Source: Candidatus Omnitrophota bacterium
GTDB lineage: Bacteria > Omnitrophota > Gorgyraeia > B26-G9
Direction: 5' to 3'
DNA length: 8,491 nt
NCBI GenBank assembly: GCA_022013205.1
Contig: JAKLQT010000136.1
Span: 1 to 8,491, forward strand
This document shows positions 1 through 6,492 of the stretch, piece after piece (positions within the stretch are counted from its first letter, which is position 1; each line of letters starts with the position of its first letter). The notes below the pieces were generated by a model. It ran no database searches and was not told the origin of the DNA. It saw nothing but the letters and a program-made list of their open reading frames with translations. The translations under genes and the position numbers were made by a program.

Positions 1-29
1 CAGCCATGGACGGCCATCGAGAATGCCTG

Positions 30-50
30 TCCGCCAATCTTTATGGCGGA
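30..50. repeat. Perfect 7-bp inverted repeat, REP-like hairpin
   Basis: TCCGCCA (30-36) and TGGCGGA (44-50) are exact reverse complements around a 7-base AT-rich loop. A further inverted pair, CAGCCA (1-6) and TGGCTG (69-74), brackets it, so a larger cruciform is possible. GC-rich hairpins of this kind are common as dispersed repeats in genomes that carry REP-associated transposases, and a remnant of such a transposase lies at the other end of the window. The link between the two is inference; the element may also continue beyond the left edge. Confidence 0.5.
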
Positions 51-230
51 AGTAAATATAATTTCACCTGGCTGTTGCCTCGATTTATCTCTTAAATAAC
101 CTTTTCACCTTTTAAGGGGATTATACTTCTTTCTCTAAATACTTACTATTACTACCTCTATCTTCCCTTCTATAATTCTATTCAGGAGTTACCGAGTTTT
201 TTTGTCGAGTTTTTCTGTTTTGTCTGCAAC

Positions 231-264
231 AAAAAGCAGTATTGCCTCATGTGTATTGGATATC
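231..264 (+). repeat. Diverged short dispersed repeat, copy A
   Basis: It starts with AAAAAGCAGTATT, identical over 13 bases to the copy at 7723, and goes on with a similar TC.TG.GTATTG..TATC stretch. By eye about 25 of 34 positions match, several of the differences being transitions. A short inverted version of the core (ATACGCAATAC, 327-337) lies about 60 bases away. The function is unknown. Confidence 0.5.
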
Positions 265-350
265 GTGTATCGTTTTTAAAAACCTTACTCAATAGTGCTG
301 CAGGACATGGCATCGTTCACGGTTTTATACGCAATACCGTAAAAGAGTTT

Positions 351-1127
351 TCAGTACTTTACTTTTAAAAGGCATAGCCCTTTTGCCGGGGCCGTGGGGC
401 CGGCAAATTTTCTGTTCTTTTTGTCCAAAATCTTCTTCATCGCCCCCGGCTCCATCTTACCTCTGCCGATTTCTATCAAGGTACCAACTATATTTCTCAC
501 CATATTATACAAAAATCCATCCGCTTCTATATCTATAAAAATCAGATTTCCCCTTTTCTTTACAGAAATAGAATAAATCGTGCGCAGGGAACTTCTCTCT
601 TTTTTGTCAGCAGCCTGAAAAGATTTAAAATCATGCCTGCCTTTAAGCGCCATCGCCTGCTTTTGCATCAGCTTGACATCAAGCGGCCTGTAAACATGAA
701 ATGCTGTTTCTCTTAAAAAGGCAGAACCGTTAACATTGTTCAATATCACATATCTGTAAACCTTTGACTTAGCATTATAGCGGCAATGAAAATCACTTTT
801 GACATACTTTATTGACTTTACTCTTATATCCTGGGAGAGCAAAGAATTAATCGCGGTTTTCAGTTTTTCAAGAGGAATATCCGAGACAACTTTGAAATTT
901 GCGCATTGGGCCTTTGCGTGCACACCTGCATCGGTTCGCCCGGACGCGGTAAGATTAATATGCTGCTGCAGGATTTGTTCTAATACATTCTCTATAGTTT
1001 GCTGTATTGTCGCAGTGTTTCGGCCTTTTGCCGCGGCCTTTTTACTCTGAGTTTGCCAGCCGGAGTACCTGGTGCCGACATATTCTACTTTGAGAAAAAT
1101 ATTTTCATATTTCGGCATATATTTCAT
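351..1127 (-). CDS. truA: tRNA pseudouridine(38-40) synthase TruA
   Basis: TruA converts uridines 38, 39 and 40 in the anticodon arm of many tRNAs to pseudouridine; it is a cytoplasmic homodimer. The 258-residue product has the normal family length. The catalytic aspartate is D66 in SGRTDAGVHA (62-71). The early YSGWQ (21-25), the K-VYRY block (122-126) and the GFLYNMVRNIVG block (204-215) are all in the usual order. An oddity is a basic insert of about ten residues (SKKAAAKGRN, 28-37) between YSGWQ and the helix that normally follows directly. The ATG start overlaps the asd stop in an ATGA (1124-1127), so translational coupling is likely; a second ATG three codons on is possible. It is the last gene of the run, and no terminator is evident downstream. 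Confidence 0.96.
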   Translation of the reverse strand: MKYMPKYENIFLKVEYVGTRYSGWQTQSKKAAAKGRNTATIQQTIENVLEQILQQHINLTASGRTDAGVHAKAQCANFKVVSDIPLEKLKTAINSLLSQDIRVKSIKYVKSDFHCRYNAKSKVYRYVILNNVNGSAFLRETAFHVYRPLDVKLMQKQAMALKGRHDFKSFQAADKKERSSLRTIYSISVKKRGNLIFIDIEADGFLYNMVRNIVGTLIEIGRGKMEPGAMKKILDKKNRKFAGPTAPAKGLCLLKVKY

Positions 1128-2173
1128 TTTCCAATGAGATATTCTGCTATCTGCACGGCATTAGTAGCCGCGCCCTTTCTCAGGTTATCACTTACAATCC
1201 ACAGCCATAGTCCGTTTTTGACAAACGGATCTTTTCGTATTCTTCCAACAAACACCTCGTCATGACTGCTGCTTGAACCCGGCATGGGATATTTCTCTTT
1301 TGACGGGTCATCAATAACAACTAAGCCTTTTGTTTTTTGCAGCAGTTTTTTAACAGCCGCGGGGGTTATTGTTTTTTTCGTTTCAATATAGACTGATTCA
1401 GAATGTGAATTAAGCACAGGAACACGCACGCAAGTCGCGGACACTTTAATCTTTTTGTCCTTAAAAATTTTATGCGTTTCATGCACCATCTTCCATTCTT
1501 CAGTTGTATAATCATGCTCCCCAAACCCGCCGATCTGCGCCAGGACATTAAAAGCGATCTGGTTTGAAAAAGCCTGATCCTTAGTTGCCTTACATTGCAT
1601 CGGATTGTCTGCCGCCATCATTACGTTGGTGGTTTTATGCATATAGCCGGTTTCTTCCCATAATTGTTTTAAGGCGCTTCTTCCAGCACCGCTTGCTGCC
1701 TGGTAAGTACTGGCAATTATTCTTTTAATTCCCGCTTTTCTGTAAATAGGCGCAAGAGCCGCTACCATCTGAATGGTCGAACAGTTTGGGTTGGCAATTA
1801 TTCCTTTATTATTTACGGCATCTTTACCGTTTACTTCCGGCACAATTAAGGGTACATCTTTTTTCATTCTAAAGTCAGCACCGTTATCAATAACTATCGC
1901 GCCGCGCTTTACCGCTTCAGGAGCAAAAGTTACTGCCGCTCCCTTTTCGCCTTCAGTTCCGGCAAAAAGAGCAAAGTCCATATCAGCGAAGGAATCGGGT
2001 GATATTTTTTCTACGTCATATACGCGGTTATCCACTTTTATTTTTCTGGCACTGCGCGCCAGAACGCGCAATGTTCCCAAAGGAAATTTATGTTCTTTTA
2101 AAACTCTAAGCATCTGTACTCCAACAGCACCTACACCAACAACTGCCACATTATATTTCTTCTTCTTTTTCAT
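1124..2173 (-). CDS. asd: Aspartate-semialdehyde dehydrogenase
   Basis: It reduces aspartyl-4-phosphate to aspartate semialdehyde with NADPH, the branch-point step to lysine/diaminopimelate, threonine and methionine. Residue numbers here count from the upstream TTG at 2182. They show a nucleotide-binding GVGAVG (16-21), the active-site cysteine C134 in NPNCSTIQ, the STYQAASGAG block (158-167), the conserved HSESV histidine (H260) and the C-terminal NLRKGAATNAVQIAE block. The length of about 350 residues is normal. I place the start at the ATG at 2171-2173, because the GGAG at 2185-2188 is 11 bases from it but only 2 bases from the TTG; this gives 349 residues with a lysine-rich N-terminus. 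It lies about 50 bases after leuB and overlaps truA by four bases. ArgC, a structural cousin, is excluded by the Asd-type NPNCSTIQ and HSESV signatures. Confidence 0.95.
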   Translation of the reverse strand: MKKKKKYNVAVVGVGAVGVQMLRVLKEHKFPLGTLRVLARSARKIKVDNRVYDVEKISPDSFADMDFALFAGTEGEKGAAVTFAPEAVKRGAIVIDNGADFRMKKDVPLIVPEVNGKDAVNNKGIIANPNCSTIQMVAALAPIYRKAGIKRIIASTYQAASGAGRSALKQLWEETGYMHKTTNVMMAADNPMQCKATKDQAFSNQIAFNVLAQIGGFGEHDYTTEEWKMVHETHKIFKDKKIKVSATCVRVPVLNSHSESVYIETKKTITPAAVKKLLQKTKGLVVIDDPSKEKYPMPGSSSSHDEVFVGRIRKDPFVKNGLWLWIVSDNLRKGAATNAVQIAEYLIGK

Positions 2174-2184
2174 TAACTTCAATT

Positions 2185-2188
2185 CTCC
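2185..2188 (-). promoter_or_regulatory. Ribosome binding site deciding the asd start
   Basis: GGAG on the minus strand lies 11 bases before the ATG at 2171-2173 and only 2 bases before the alternative TTG at 2180-2182. This favours the ATG, although 11 bases is slightly long. Confidence 0.55.
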
Positions 2189-2226
2189 GTATAATGAATT
2201 AAAATACGTTTATACTTTAAAAACCA

Positions 2227-3279
2227 TTACTTAAGATGGTCAATGACAAGATCACCGATCTCAGCAGTAGAATAACCCATTTTCCCCGCGCCCAGGCTCT
2301 TTAATTTAGTTTTAACAATGCTAATCACCGCCGCTTCAACTGCCTGAGCCGCTTTTTCTTCTTTGATATTCTCAAGCAGCATTGAAAGCGCGCAAATCGC
2401 CGCCAGCGGATTAATCACATTCTTTCGGGTGTATTTCGGCGCTGAACCTCCAATGGGCTCAAACATGGAAACACCTTCAGGATTTATATTGCCGCCCGCG
2501 GCAATACCCATCCCGCCCTGAACCATGGCACCCAGGTCAGTAATAATATCGCCGAACATGTTATCCGTGACAATAACATCAAACCATTCCGGATTTTTCA
2601 CAAACCACATCGTTGTGGCATCTACATGAGCATAGTCAGTTGTAATATCCGTGTACTCTTTTGCCACCTCATCAAAAACCCTCTGCCACAGATCAAAGGC
2701 ATAAGTCAAGACATTGGTTTTACCGCAAAGTGTGAGATTTTTTCTCTTATTGCGCTTTCTTGTGTATTCAAAGGCATACCTTACGCAGCGCTCAACACCT
2801 TTTCTGGTATTGTATGACGTTTGGATAGCAACCTCATCCAGCGTACCTTTATTGCGGAATTCCCCCATTCCTTTATATAAGCCTTCTGAATTTTCTCTTA
2901 CAACCACAAAGTCGACATCTTCCTCGTTTTTATCCTTTAAAGGACAAAACTCTTTATTGTAGAGAGTTACCGGGCGCAGATTTATGTATTGGTCAAGAGC
3001 AAATCTGGTTTTTAAAAGGATACCTTCTTCTAGGATTCCCGGCTTTACATCAGGATGGCCGATCGCCCCAAGATAAATAGCATCAAAAGTTTTAAGCTCC
3101 TCTATCTCAGCATCGTTTATCGTTTCCTTTGTCTTAAGATAGCGCTCCCCGCCGCAATTAAAAGTTTTTGTTTTATACTCAAAGTTATACATCTTACTTA
3201 CAGCCTCTAAAACCTTTAATCCTTCCGCGACAACCTCAGGGCCTGTCCCGTCCCCTGGTATTATAGCTATATTATGCAT
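2227..3279 (-). CDS. leuB: 3-isopropylmalate dehydrogenase
   Basis: This NAD-dependent beta-decarboxylating dehydrogenase oxidises 3-isopropylmalate to 2-ketoisocaproate in leucine synthesis. The 350-residue product has GDGTGPEV (9-16), the substrate arginines R92, R102 and R128, Y135, K187, and metal-binding aspartates D220, D244 and D248 in DNMFGDIITDLG. The NAD-side GGSAP...NP block is at 277-291. The helix before R92 carries E85, L88 and L89, which line up with the E87/L90/L91 that bind the isopropyl group in the Thermus enzyme; that supports isopropylmalate over isocitrate or tartrate. The RENSEGLY segment is nearer to isocitrate/tartrate-type relatives, so some change of specificity is not excluded. 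The RBS AAAGGA lies about 10 bases before the ATG. It sits between the small unknown gene (36-base gap) and asd. Confidence 0.92.
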   Translation of the reverse strand: MHNIAIIPGDGTGPEVVAEGLKVLEAVSKMYNFEYKTKTFNCGGERYLKTKETINDAEIEELKTFDAIYLGAIGHPDVKPGILEEGILLKTRFALDQYINLRPVTLYNKEFCPLKDKNEEDVDFVVVRENSEGLYKGMGEFRNKGTLDEVAIQTSYNTRKGVERCVRYAFEYTRKRNKRKNLTLCGKTNVLTYAFDLWQRVFDEVAKEYTDITTDYAHVDATTMWFVKNPEWFDVIVTDNMFGDIITDLGAMVQGGMGIAAGGNINPEGVSMFEPIGGSAPKYTRKNVINPLAAICALSMLLENIKEEKAAQAVEAAVISIVKTKLKSLGAGKMGYSTAEIGDLVIDHLK

Positions 3280-3314
3280 CTAAAAATTTTCCTTTCTTTT
3301 ATCTGCTACTTATT

Positions 3315-3554
3315 TTAATTTTTAGGGAATATGTAAATAATAAAATCTTTATTCAAGCTTAAAAACGGTATACTGTAAATAAGCTCATTACCGGGCATCA
3401 GAAATATTTTTGAATCCGTAATCGGTATGAACTTCCTTTCCGCCAAAGCCAGATAATCAGTCAATCTGCCGCCTGAGGGCAAATGAAGCTTCCCCTCCAC
3501 GCGGCTGTTTTGCGTAAAAATTATAACTTCTATTTCAGCCTGCTCAACTTTCAT
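3315..3554 (-). CDS. Small conserved-looking protein of unknown function (DUF6812-like)
   Basis: The 79-residue product has no signal peptide or membrane segment that I can see. Alternating hydrophobic and polar residues in EVIIFTQNSRVEGKLHLP (9-26), a GGRLTDYL turn (28-35), a KFIPITD segment (41-47) and a hydrophobic C-terminus (FIIYIFP, 71-77) suggest a compact all-beta fold, Sm-like or barrel-like. From memory it resembles a small family named DUF6812; I could not check this. Its ATG overlaps the leuD stop as ATGA (3551-3554), and leuB starts 36 bases later, so it is made with the isopropylmalate enzymes. A role with the LeuCD isomerase or with leucine-operon control is possible but is only inferred from position. 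Confidence 0.75.
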   Translation of the reverse strand: MKVEQAEIEVIIFTQNSRVEGKLHLPSGGRLTDYLALAERKFIPITDSKIFLMPGNELIYSIPFLSLNKDFIIYIFPKN

Positions 3555-4051
3555 CTTTTTGTCAATCCTTTCTTTCTAATCCAATTCAACAGCCCTCCGG
3601 AATTCACTATCTCCTGCATGAAATCGGCAAATTTCTCGGTAGAATAAGTTCTTTTCTGTGTCAGGTCATTAATAATGCCCTCATGAGCATTTATTTCAAT
3701 CAGATTCTTTTCATTGATAAGCTTAGGGGCATCCTGGCTGATAAGTATCGGCAGCCCGATATTAATCGCGTTGCGGTAGAAAATACGCGCAAAACTTTCC
3801 GCGATAACGCAGGAAATTCCGCATCCTTTTATCGCGATCGGAGCGTGTTCTCTCGATGATCCGCAGCCGAAATTCTTCCCGGCAACTATAATATCCCCCC
3901 TGCTTATTTTTTTCGGAAATTCTTTATCTATATCCTCCATACAGTGGCTTCCCAGTTCCTTCGCCTCAAAGGTATTCAAATATCTCGCGGCAATAATTTC
4001 ATCTGTATTGATATTATCGCCGAATTTCCAAGCCTTTCCTTTAATTTTCAT
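3551..4051 (-). CDS. leuD: 3-isopropylmalate dehydratase small subunit
   Basis: It is the small subunit of isopropylmalate isomerase, which pairs with LeuC to interconvert 2- and 3-isopropylmalate. The 166-residue length is that of the short, archaeal-like LeuD class (proteobacterial LeuD is about 200). GDNINTDEI (11-19) and GKNFGCGSSREHAP (58-71), holding the substrate-binding SSREH, are intact. The loop that sets substrate choice in this class reads YLNT (24-27); known homoaconitases have YLRT there, so sequence alone does not fully exclude homoaconitase, although leuB and leuC alongside favour the leucine pathway. The RBS AAGGA lies 8 bases before the ATG. It follows leuC by about 50 bases and overlaps the next small gene by four. 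Confidence 0.93.
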   Translation of the reverse strand: MKIKGKAWKFGDNINTDEIIAARYLNTFEAKELGSHCMEDIDKEFPKKISRGDIIVAGKNFGCGSSREHAPIAIKGCGISCVIAESFARIFYRNAINIGLPILISQDAPKLINEKNLIEINAHEGIINDLTQKRTYSTEKFADFMQEIVNSGGLLNWIRKKGLTKR

Positions 4052-4104
4052 TAACTTGATCCTTTTCTTTAGTAATTAAATTTGTTTTAAATTATCGTTT
4101 AAAA

Positions 4105-5412
4105 CTATACCGCATCAGGATGGCTTATATATCCTTTTATCGCGCTCGCGGCAGCAACCGCCGGAGAACTTAACACTACTTCACTGTTTTTATGCCCCAT
4201 TCTCCCCACAAAATTTCTGTTGGTTGTGGCAACCGCGCGCTCACCCTCAGCCAGGATGCCCATATGTCCGCCAAGACAAGGCCCGCAGGTAGGAGTAGAA
4301 ACAACCGCCTCGGCATTAACAAATATCTCAAGCAGTCCTTCTTTCATCGCCTGAAGATAAATCGCCTGTGTAGCCGGGAAAACAATGCACCTTACTTTAG
4401 GATGTACTTTTTTACCCTTTAGTATTTTAGCCGCGATCCTAAGATCAGATATCCTGCCGTTGGTGCAGGAACCGATCACAACCTGATCAACCCGCATTTT
4501 TTTAACCTTACCGACTGCTTTAGTATTGCTCGGCAAGTGCGGCAATGCTACCTGCGGCTCAATATCAGAGACATTGATCTCAACAACAGCCTCATATTCA
4601 GCATCCGCGTCACTGTAAAAACTCTTCCAGCGTTTCATATCCTGAATAAGCTGTTTCTCACCTGATTTACCCTTATAGCGCTTCGCGTTAACCGTTTTCA
4701 AATATTCAAATGTTTTCTCATCCGCAGCAATTATCCCGGACTTTCCGCCTGCCTCAATAGCCATATTAGCCATAGTAAGGCGCTCATCCATACTCAGTGA
4801 ATTTATAACAGAACCGGTGAACTCCATTGCCTTATAAAGAGCACCGTCAACTCCGATCTTTCCAATGGTGTATAAAATAAGGTCTTTGCCGCAAACCCAT
4901 TTTTTAAACTTCCCTTTATAAACAAATTTGATTGTTTTAGGCACCTTAAACCAAGAGAATCCAGTAGCCCAGGCAGCAGCCAGGTCCGTAGACCCTACCC
5001 CTGTGGAAAAAGCCCCTAAAGCTCCATAAGTACAGGTATGTGAATCAGCACCGATAATAAGCGAACCTGGTTCGATTATCCCCAGTTCCGGCAGAAGCGC
5101 ATGCTCAATGCCCATCCTGCCCACCTCATAATAATGCACAATATTCTGCTCGCCGGCAAATTCACGCAGCACCTTTGCCTGCTCAGCGCTTTTAATATCC
5201 TTAGCCGGAGTAAAATGATCCGGAACCAGCACGACCTTTTTTCTGTCAAAGACTTTTCCTGCTCCGATTTTTTTAAACTGATCAATAGCAATAGGCGCTG
5301 TAATATCATTGCCTAAAGCCAGATCAACCTTAGCGTAAACAAATTCATCGGCCTTAACTTTTTTACCCTTTACATGGGCACTGAAGATCTTTTCTGTAAT
5401 CGAATATCCCAT
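4105..5412 (-). CDS. leuC: 3-isopropylmalate dehydratase large subunit
   Basis: This is the catalytic [4Fe-4S] subunit of isopropylmalate isomerase, of the aconitase family. The 435-residue length fits the class-2, archaeal-like LeuC/homoaconitase group rather than the ~465-residue proteobacterial form. The three cluster ligands are C316 (IGSCTNGR) and C376 and C379 (TPTCGPCLGG). GADSHTCTYGALGAFSTGVGS, spanning about 121-141, and the C-terminal NRNFVGRMGH (398-407) are typical. A strong purine-rich ribosome site, GGGAGGG (5416-5422), lies just before the ATG. It starts 58 bases after the acetyltransferase gene. I see no leucine-rich leader peptide, T-box or attenuator in that gap, so no leucine-specific control is apparent at this point. 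Confidence 0.94.
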   Translation of the reverse strand: MGYSITEKIFSAHVKGKKVKADEFVYAKVDLALGNDITAPIAIDQFKKIGAGKVFDRKKVVLVPDHFTPAKDIKSAEQAKVLREFAGEQNIVHYYEVGRMGIEHALLPELGIIEPGSLIIGADSHTCTYGALGAFSTGVGSTDLAAAWATGFSWFKVPKTIKFVYKGKFKKWVCGKDLILYTIGKIGVDGALYKAMEFTGSVINSLSMDERLTMANMAIEAGGKSGIIAADEKTFEYLKTVNAKRYKGKSGEKQLIQDMKRWKSFYSDADAEYEAVVEINVSDIEPQVALPHLPSNTKAVGKVKKMRVDQVVIGSCTNGRISDLRIAAKILKGKKVHPKVRCIVFPATQAIYLQAMKEGLLEIFVNAEAVVSTPTCGPCLGGHMGILAEGERAVATTNRNFVGRMGHKNSEVVLSSPAVAAASAIKGYISHPDAV

Positions 5413-5470
5413 TATCCCTCCCTGCAGACAAACATAGTCAAAATATCTTTTTTCGTTAATTCATTGATCT

Positions 5471-5950
5471 TCACTCTGTGCTCTCTGTGGACTCTGTGGT
5501 AAATTCTCTAATCATCGCGATTTCATTGCAATCAGGAAACAGTACACAGGAGGTGCAGTCACTCCAAATCTTATGAGGAAGCAATGATTTCTCAATTTCG
5601 TAAAAACCAAACTTTCTAAAAAAATCGGGTTTTCCCGTAAGTAAAAACAATTTCTTTATTTTTAATTCACGGGCCTCTTTTAAACAGGCCACAATAAGTT
5701 CTCTACCGATACCATTACCACGGCTGCCGGATTTTACAACCAGAGATCTGATCTCAGCCAAATCTTCCCAGGCAATATGCAAAGCACAGCATCCTATGAT
5801 TTTTTTATTTTTAGAGAAAACAAAGAAATCCCTAATATGCTCATAAATATCATTTATGGAACGCGGCAGTACCTCCTGCGCTTTCCCGCTTTCATTAATT
5901 AAAGACTGTATCGCCTTTGCATCAAGAATATTTGTTTTTCTTATCGGCAT
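5471..5950 (-). CDS. Short GNAT acetyltransferase, ArgA-like (N-acetylglutamate synthase type)
   Basis: This GNAT-fold acetyl-CoA transferase is like the stand-alone short N-acetylglutamate synthases that start arginine synthesis; the reaction is inferred from family resemblance. Numbering from the upstream GTG at 5974, the sequence has LPRSINDIYEHIRDFFV, spanning about 36-52, WEDLAEIRSLVV (69-80), the acetyl-CoA loop RGNGIG (85-90) and a FFRKFGFYEIEKSLLPHKIW stretch. A cysteine set, CTSCVLFPDC, follows near the end and may bind metal. I chose the ATG at 5948-5950 (159 residues) because AAAGGGG (5959-5965) is 8 bases upstream. The last nine residues (TTESTESTE) are encoded by a 9-bp tandem repeat and look like an added tail. 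It lies between the ferredoxin gene (about 90 bases) and leuC. Confidence 0.85.
   Translation of the reverse strand: MPIRKTNILDAKAIQSLINESGKAQEVLPRSINDIYEHIRDFFVFSKNKKIIGCCALHIAWEDLAEIRSLVVKSGSRGNGIGRELIVACLKEARELKIKKLFLLTGKPDFFRKFGFYEIEKSLLPHKIWSDCTSCVLFPDCNEIAMIREFTTESTESTE
5474..5500 (-). repeat. Three-copy 9-bp tandem repeat (CCACAGAG type)
   Basis: On the minus strand three 9-base units read ACCACAGAG, TCCACAGAG and AGCACAGAG, directly before the TGA stop of the acetyltransferase gene. Repeats of the form CACAGAG/CACAGAG are, to my knowledge, common between genes in many environmental bacterial genomes. Here the repeat is inside the reading frame and encodes the TESTESTE tail. Confidence 0.8.
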
Positions 5951-5958
5951 TTCAGCAG

Positions 5959-5965
5959 CCCCTTT
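5959..5965 (-). promoter_or_regulatory. Ribosome binding site deciding the acetyltransferase start
   Basis: AAAGGGG on the minus strand stands 8 bases before the ATG at 5948-5950. The upstream in-frame GTG at 5974 has no such site, so the ATG is preferred. Confidence 0.7.
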
Positions 5966-6016
5966 GTTAAGCACGGAAATCGTAAAACCCCGCGGCGAAT
6001 AATATTAATCCTTATC

Positions 6017-6030
6017 CGCGTTCAAACGCG
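6017..6030 (-). other. Small perfect palindrome downstream of the ferredoxin gene
   Basis: CGCGTT and AACGCG on the minus strand form a 6-bp stem around a TG centre, ten bases after the ferredoxin stop codon. It is followed by AT-rich sequence without a T-run, so it is more likely an RNA-stability or processing stem than a rho-independent terminator. Confidence 0.4.
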
Positions 6031-6039
6031 AAATCAGGG

Positions 6040-6447
6040 TTAAATAACGATTTCCATCGCCCGGTACGGACAAATCGAGACACATAAGCCGCACGCAATG
6101 CATTTATCTTTATCAAAGGTTATTTTCATTAGCTGCCTGTCAATAACAAAAGCATTGGTCGGACAAACCGTTACACATTCCGTGCAATGAATACATTTTT
6201 TCTCATCCCACTTTATATCTTCGATAAGCGGCTCTATAGCTACGCCTATTTTCTTAAGATAATCAATCCCCGCTCCAAGCTTATCATCATCGCCTTCAAT
6301 TTCTACGACCATTACACCCTCTTCTTTAGGAGTAATTTTCACTCTAAGCAGATTTACTATAAGGTCATAATCTTTTATTAAATGATACGTGATAGGTTTA
6401 TCCAGCAATTCATGGGGAAATGTCAGAACTACTCTTTTTTTTTCCAT
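6040..6447 (-). CDS. NIL-domain ferredoxin, two [4Fe-4S] clusters
   Basis: The 135-residue soluble protein has two parts. Residues about 3-75 look like a NIL domain, the ACT-like ligand domain also found at the end of the methionine transporter ATPase MetN: beta strands VVLTFP and VMVVEIEG, with LGAGIDYLKKIGVAIEPL at the end. Residues 85-126 carry a paired ferredoxin motif, with C85, C88, C91, C95 then C116, C119, C122, C126. In methanogens, NIL-ferredoxins act with a DUF39 protein to make homocysteine from aspartate semialdehyde and sulfide. The partner is not in this window, but asd is downstream in the same run, so that role is a reasonable inference. A good RBS (GAGG, 5 bases from the ATG) is present. 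An identical 10-base sequence lies on both sides of the gene. Confidence 0.88.
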   Translation of the reverse strand: MEKKRVVLTFPHELLDKPITYHLIKDYDLIVNLLRVKITPKEEGVMVVEIEGDDDKLGAGIDYLKKIGVAIEPLIEDIKWDEKKCIHCTECVTVCPTNAFVIDRQLMKITFDKDKCIACGLCVSICPYRAMEIVI

Positions 6448-6475
6448 TTCTACCTCACATTATTAATTTCGAAAT

Positions 6476-6491
6476 CAGGCACCCTTGCCTG
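6476..6491 (-). other. Stem-loop between the marC-like and ferredoxin genes
   Basis: CAGGCA and TGCCTG are perfect complements around a 4-base loop, just after the stop of the MarC-like gene and about 30 bases before the ferredoxin start. There is no T-run after it on the minus strand, so an RNA-processing or stability stem is more likely than a terminator. Confidence 0.45.
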
Positions 6492-6492
6492 T

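Larger units (their letters stand above)
1..350. other. Non-coding left edge with repeats
   Basis: I see no convincing gene in this stretch. It contains a 7-bp perfect hairpin (30-50), a strongly pyrimidine-rich plus-strand tract (about 105-190), and a copy of a short dispersed repeat (231-264) followed by a short inverted core of it (327-337). Short open frames exist at the very edge on both strands: minus, about 1-105, with no start codon; plus, 1-99, ending in TAA. Neither looks like a known protein and one may only be a repeat read through. No clear rho-independent terminator for the upstream-transcribed truA is visible; a weak ACGGT/ACCGT stem at 319-340 lacks a T-run on the minus strand. 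Confidence 0.6.

Noticed and set aside
1..105. Open minus-strand frame giving KGYLRDKSRQQPGEIIFTSA and beyond, and an open plus frame over the same bases
   Set aside because: There is no usable start codon or ribosome site, an in-frame stop lies just upstream, and both strands are open at once; it may be repeat sequence, and the left edge cuts it off.
319..340. Possible terminator for truA
   Set aside because: The stem is only about five pairs with a large loop, and no T-run follows on the minus strand.
1124..2173. asd as argC (N-acetylglutamyl-phosphate reductase), given the ArgA-like neighbour
   Set aside because: NPNCSTIQ, STYQAASGAG and HSESV are Asd signatures.
1773..2234. 153-codon open frame on the plus strand, antisense to asd
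   Set aside because: It is a mirror of the asd codons, has low-complexity runs such as poly-phenylalanine opposite the lysine-rich start, and shows no family signature.
2227..3279. leuB as isocitrate or tartrate dehydrogenase
   Set aside because: The E-x-x-L-L-x-x-R helix matches isopropylmalate dehydrogenase, and leuC/leuD are adjacent; kept only as a minor doubt.
5413..5470. Promoter or leucine attenuator before leuC
   Set aside because: A TTGACT is present, but no -10 lies at the right distance, and there is no leader peptide with leucine codons or T-box signature.
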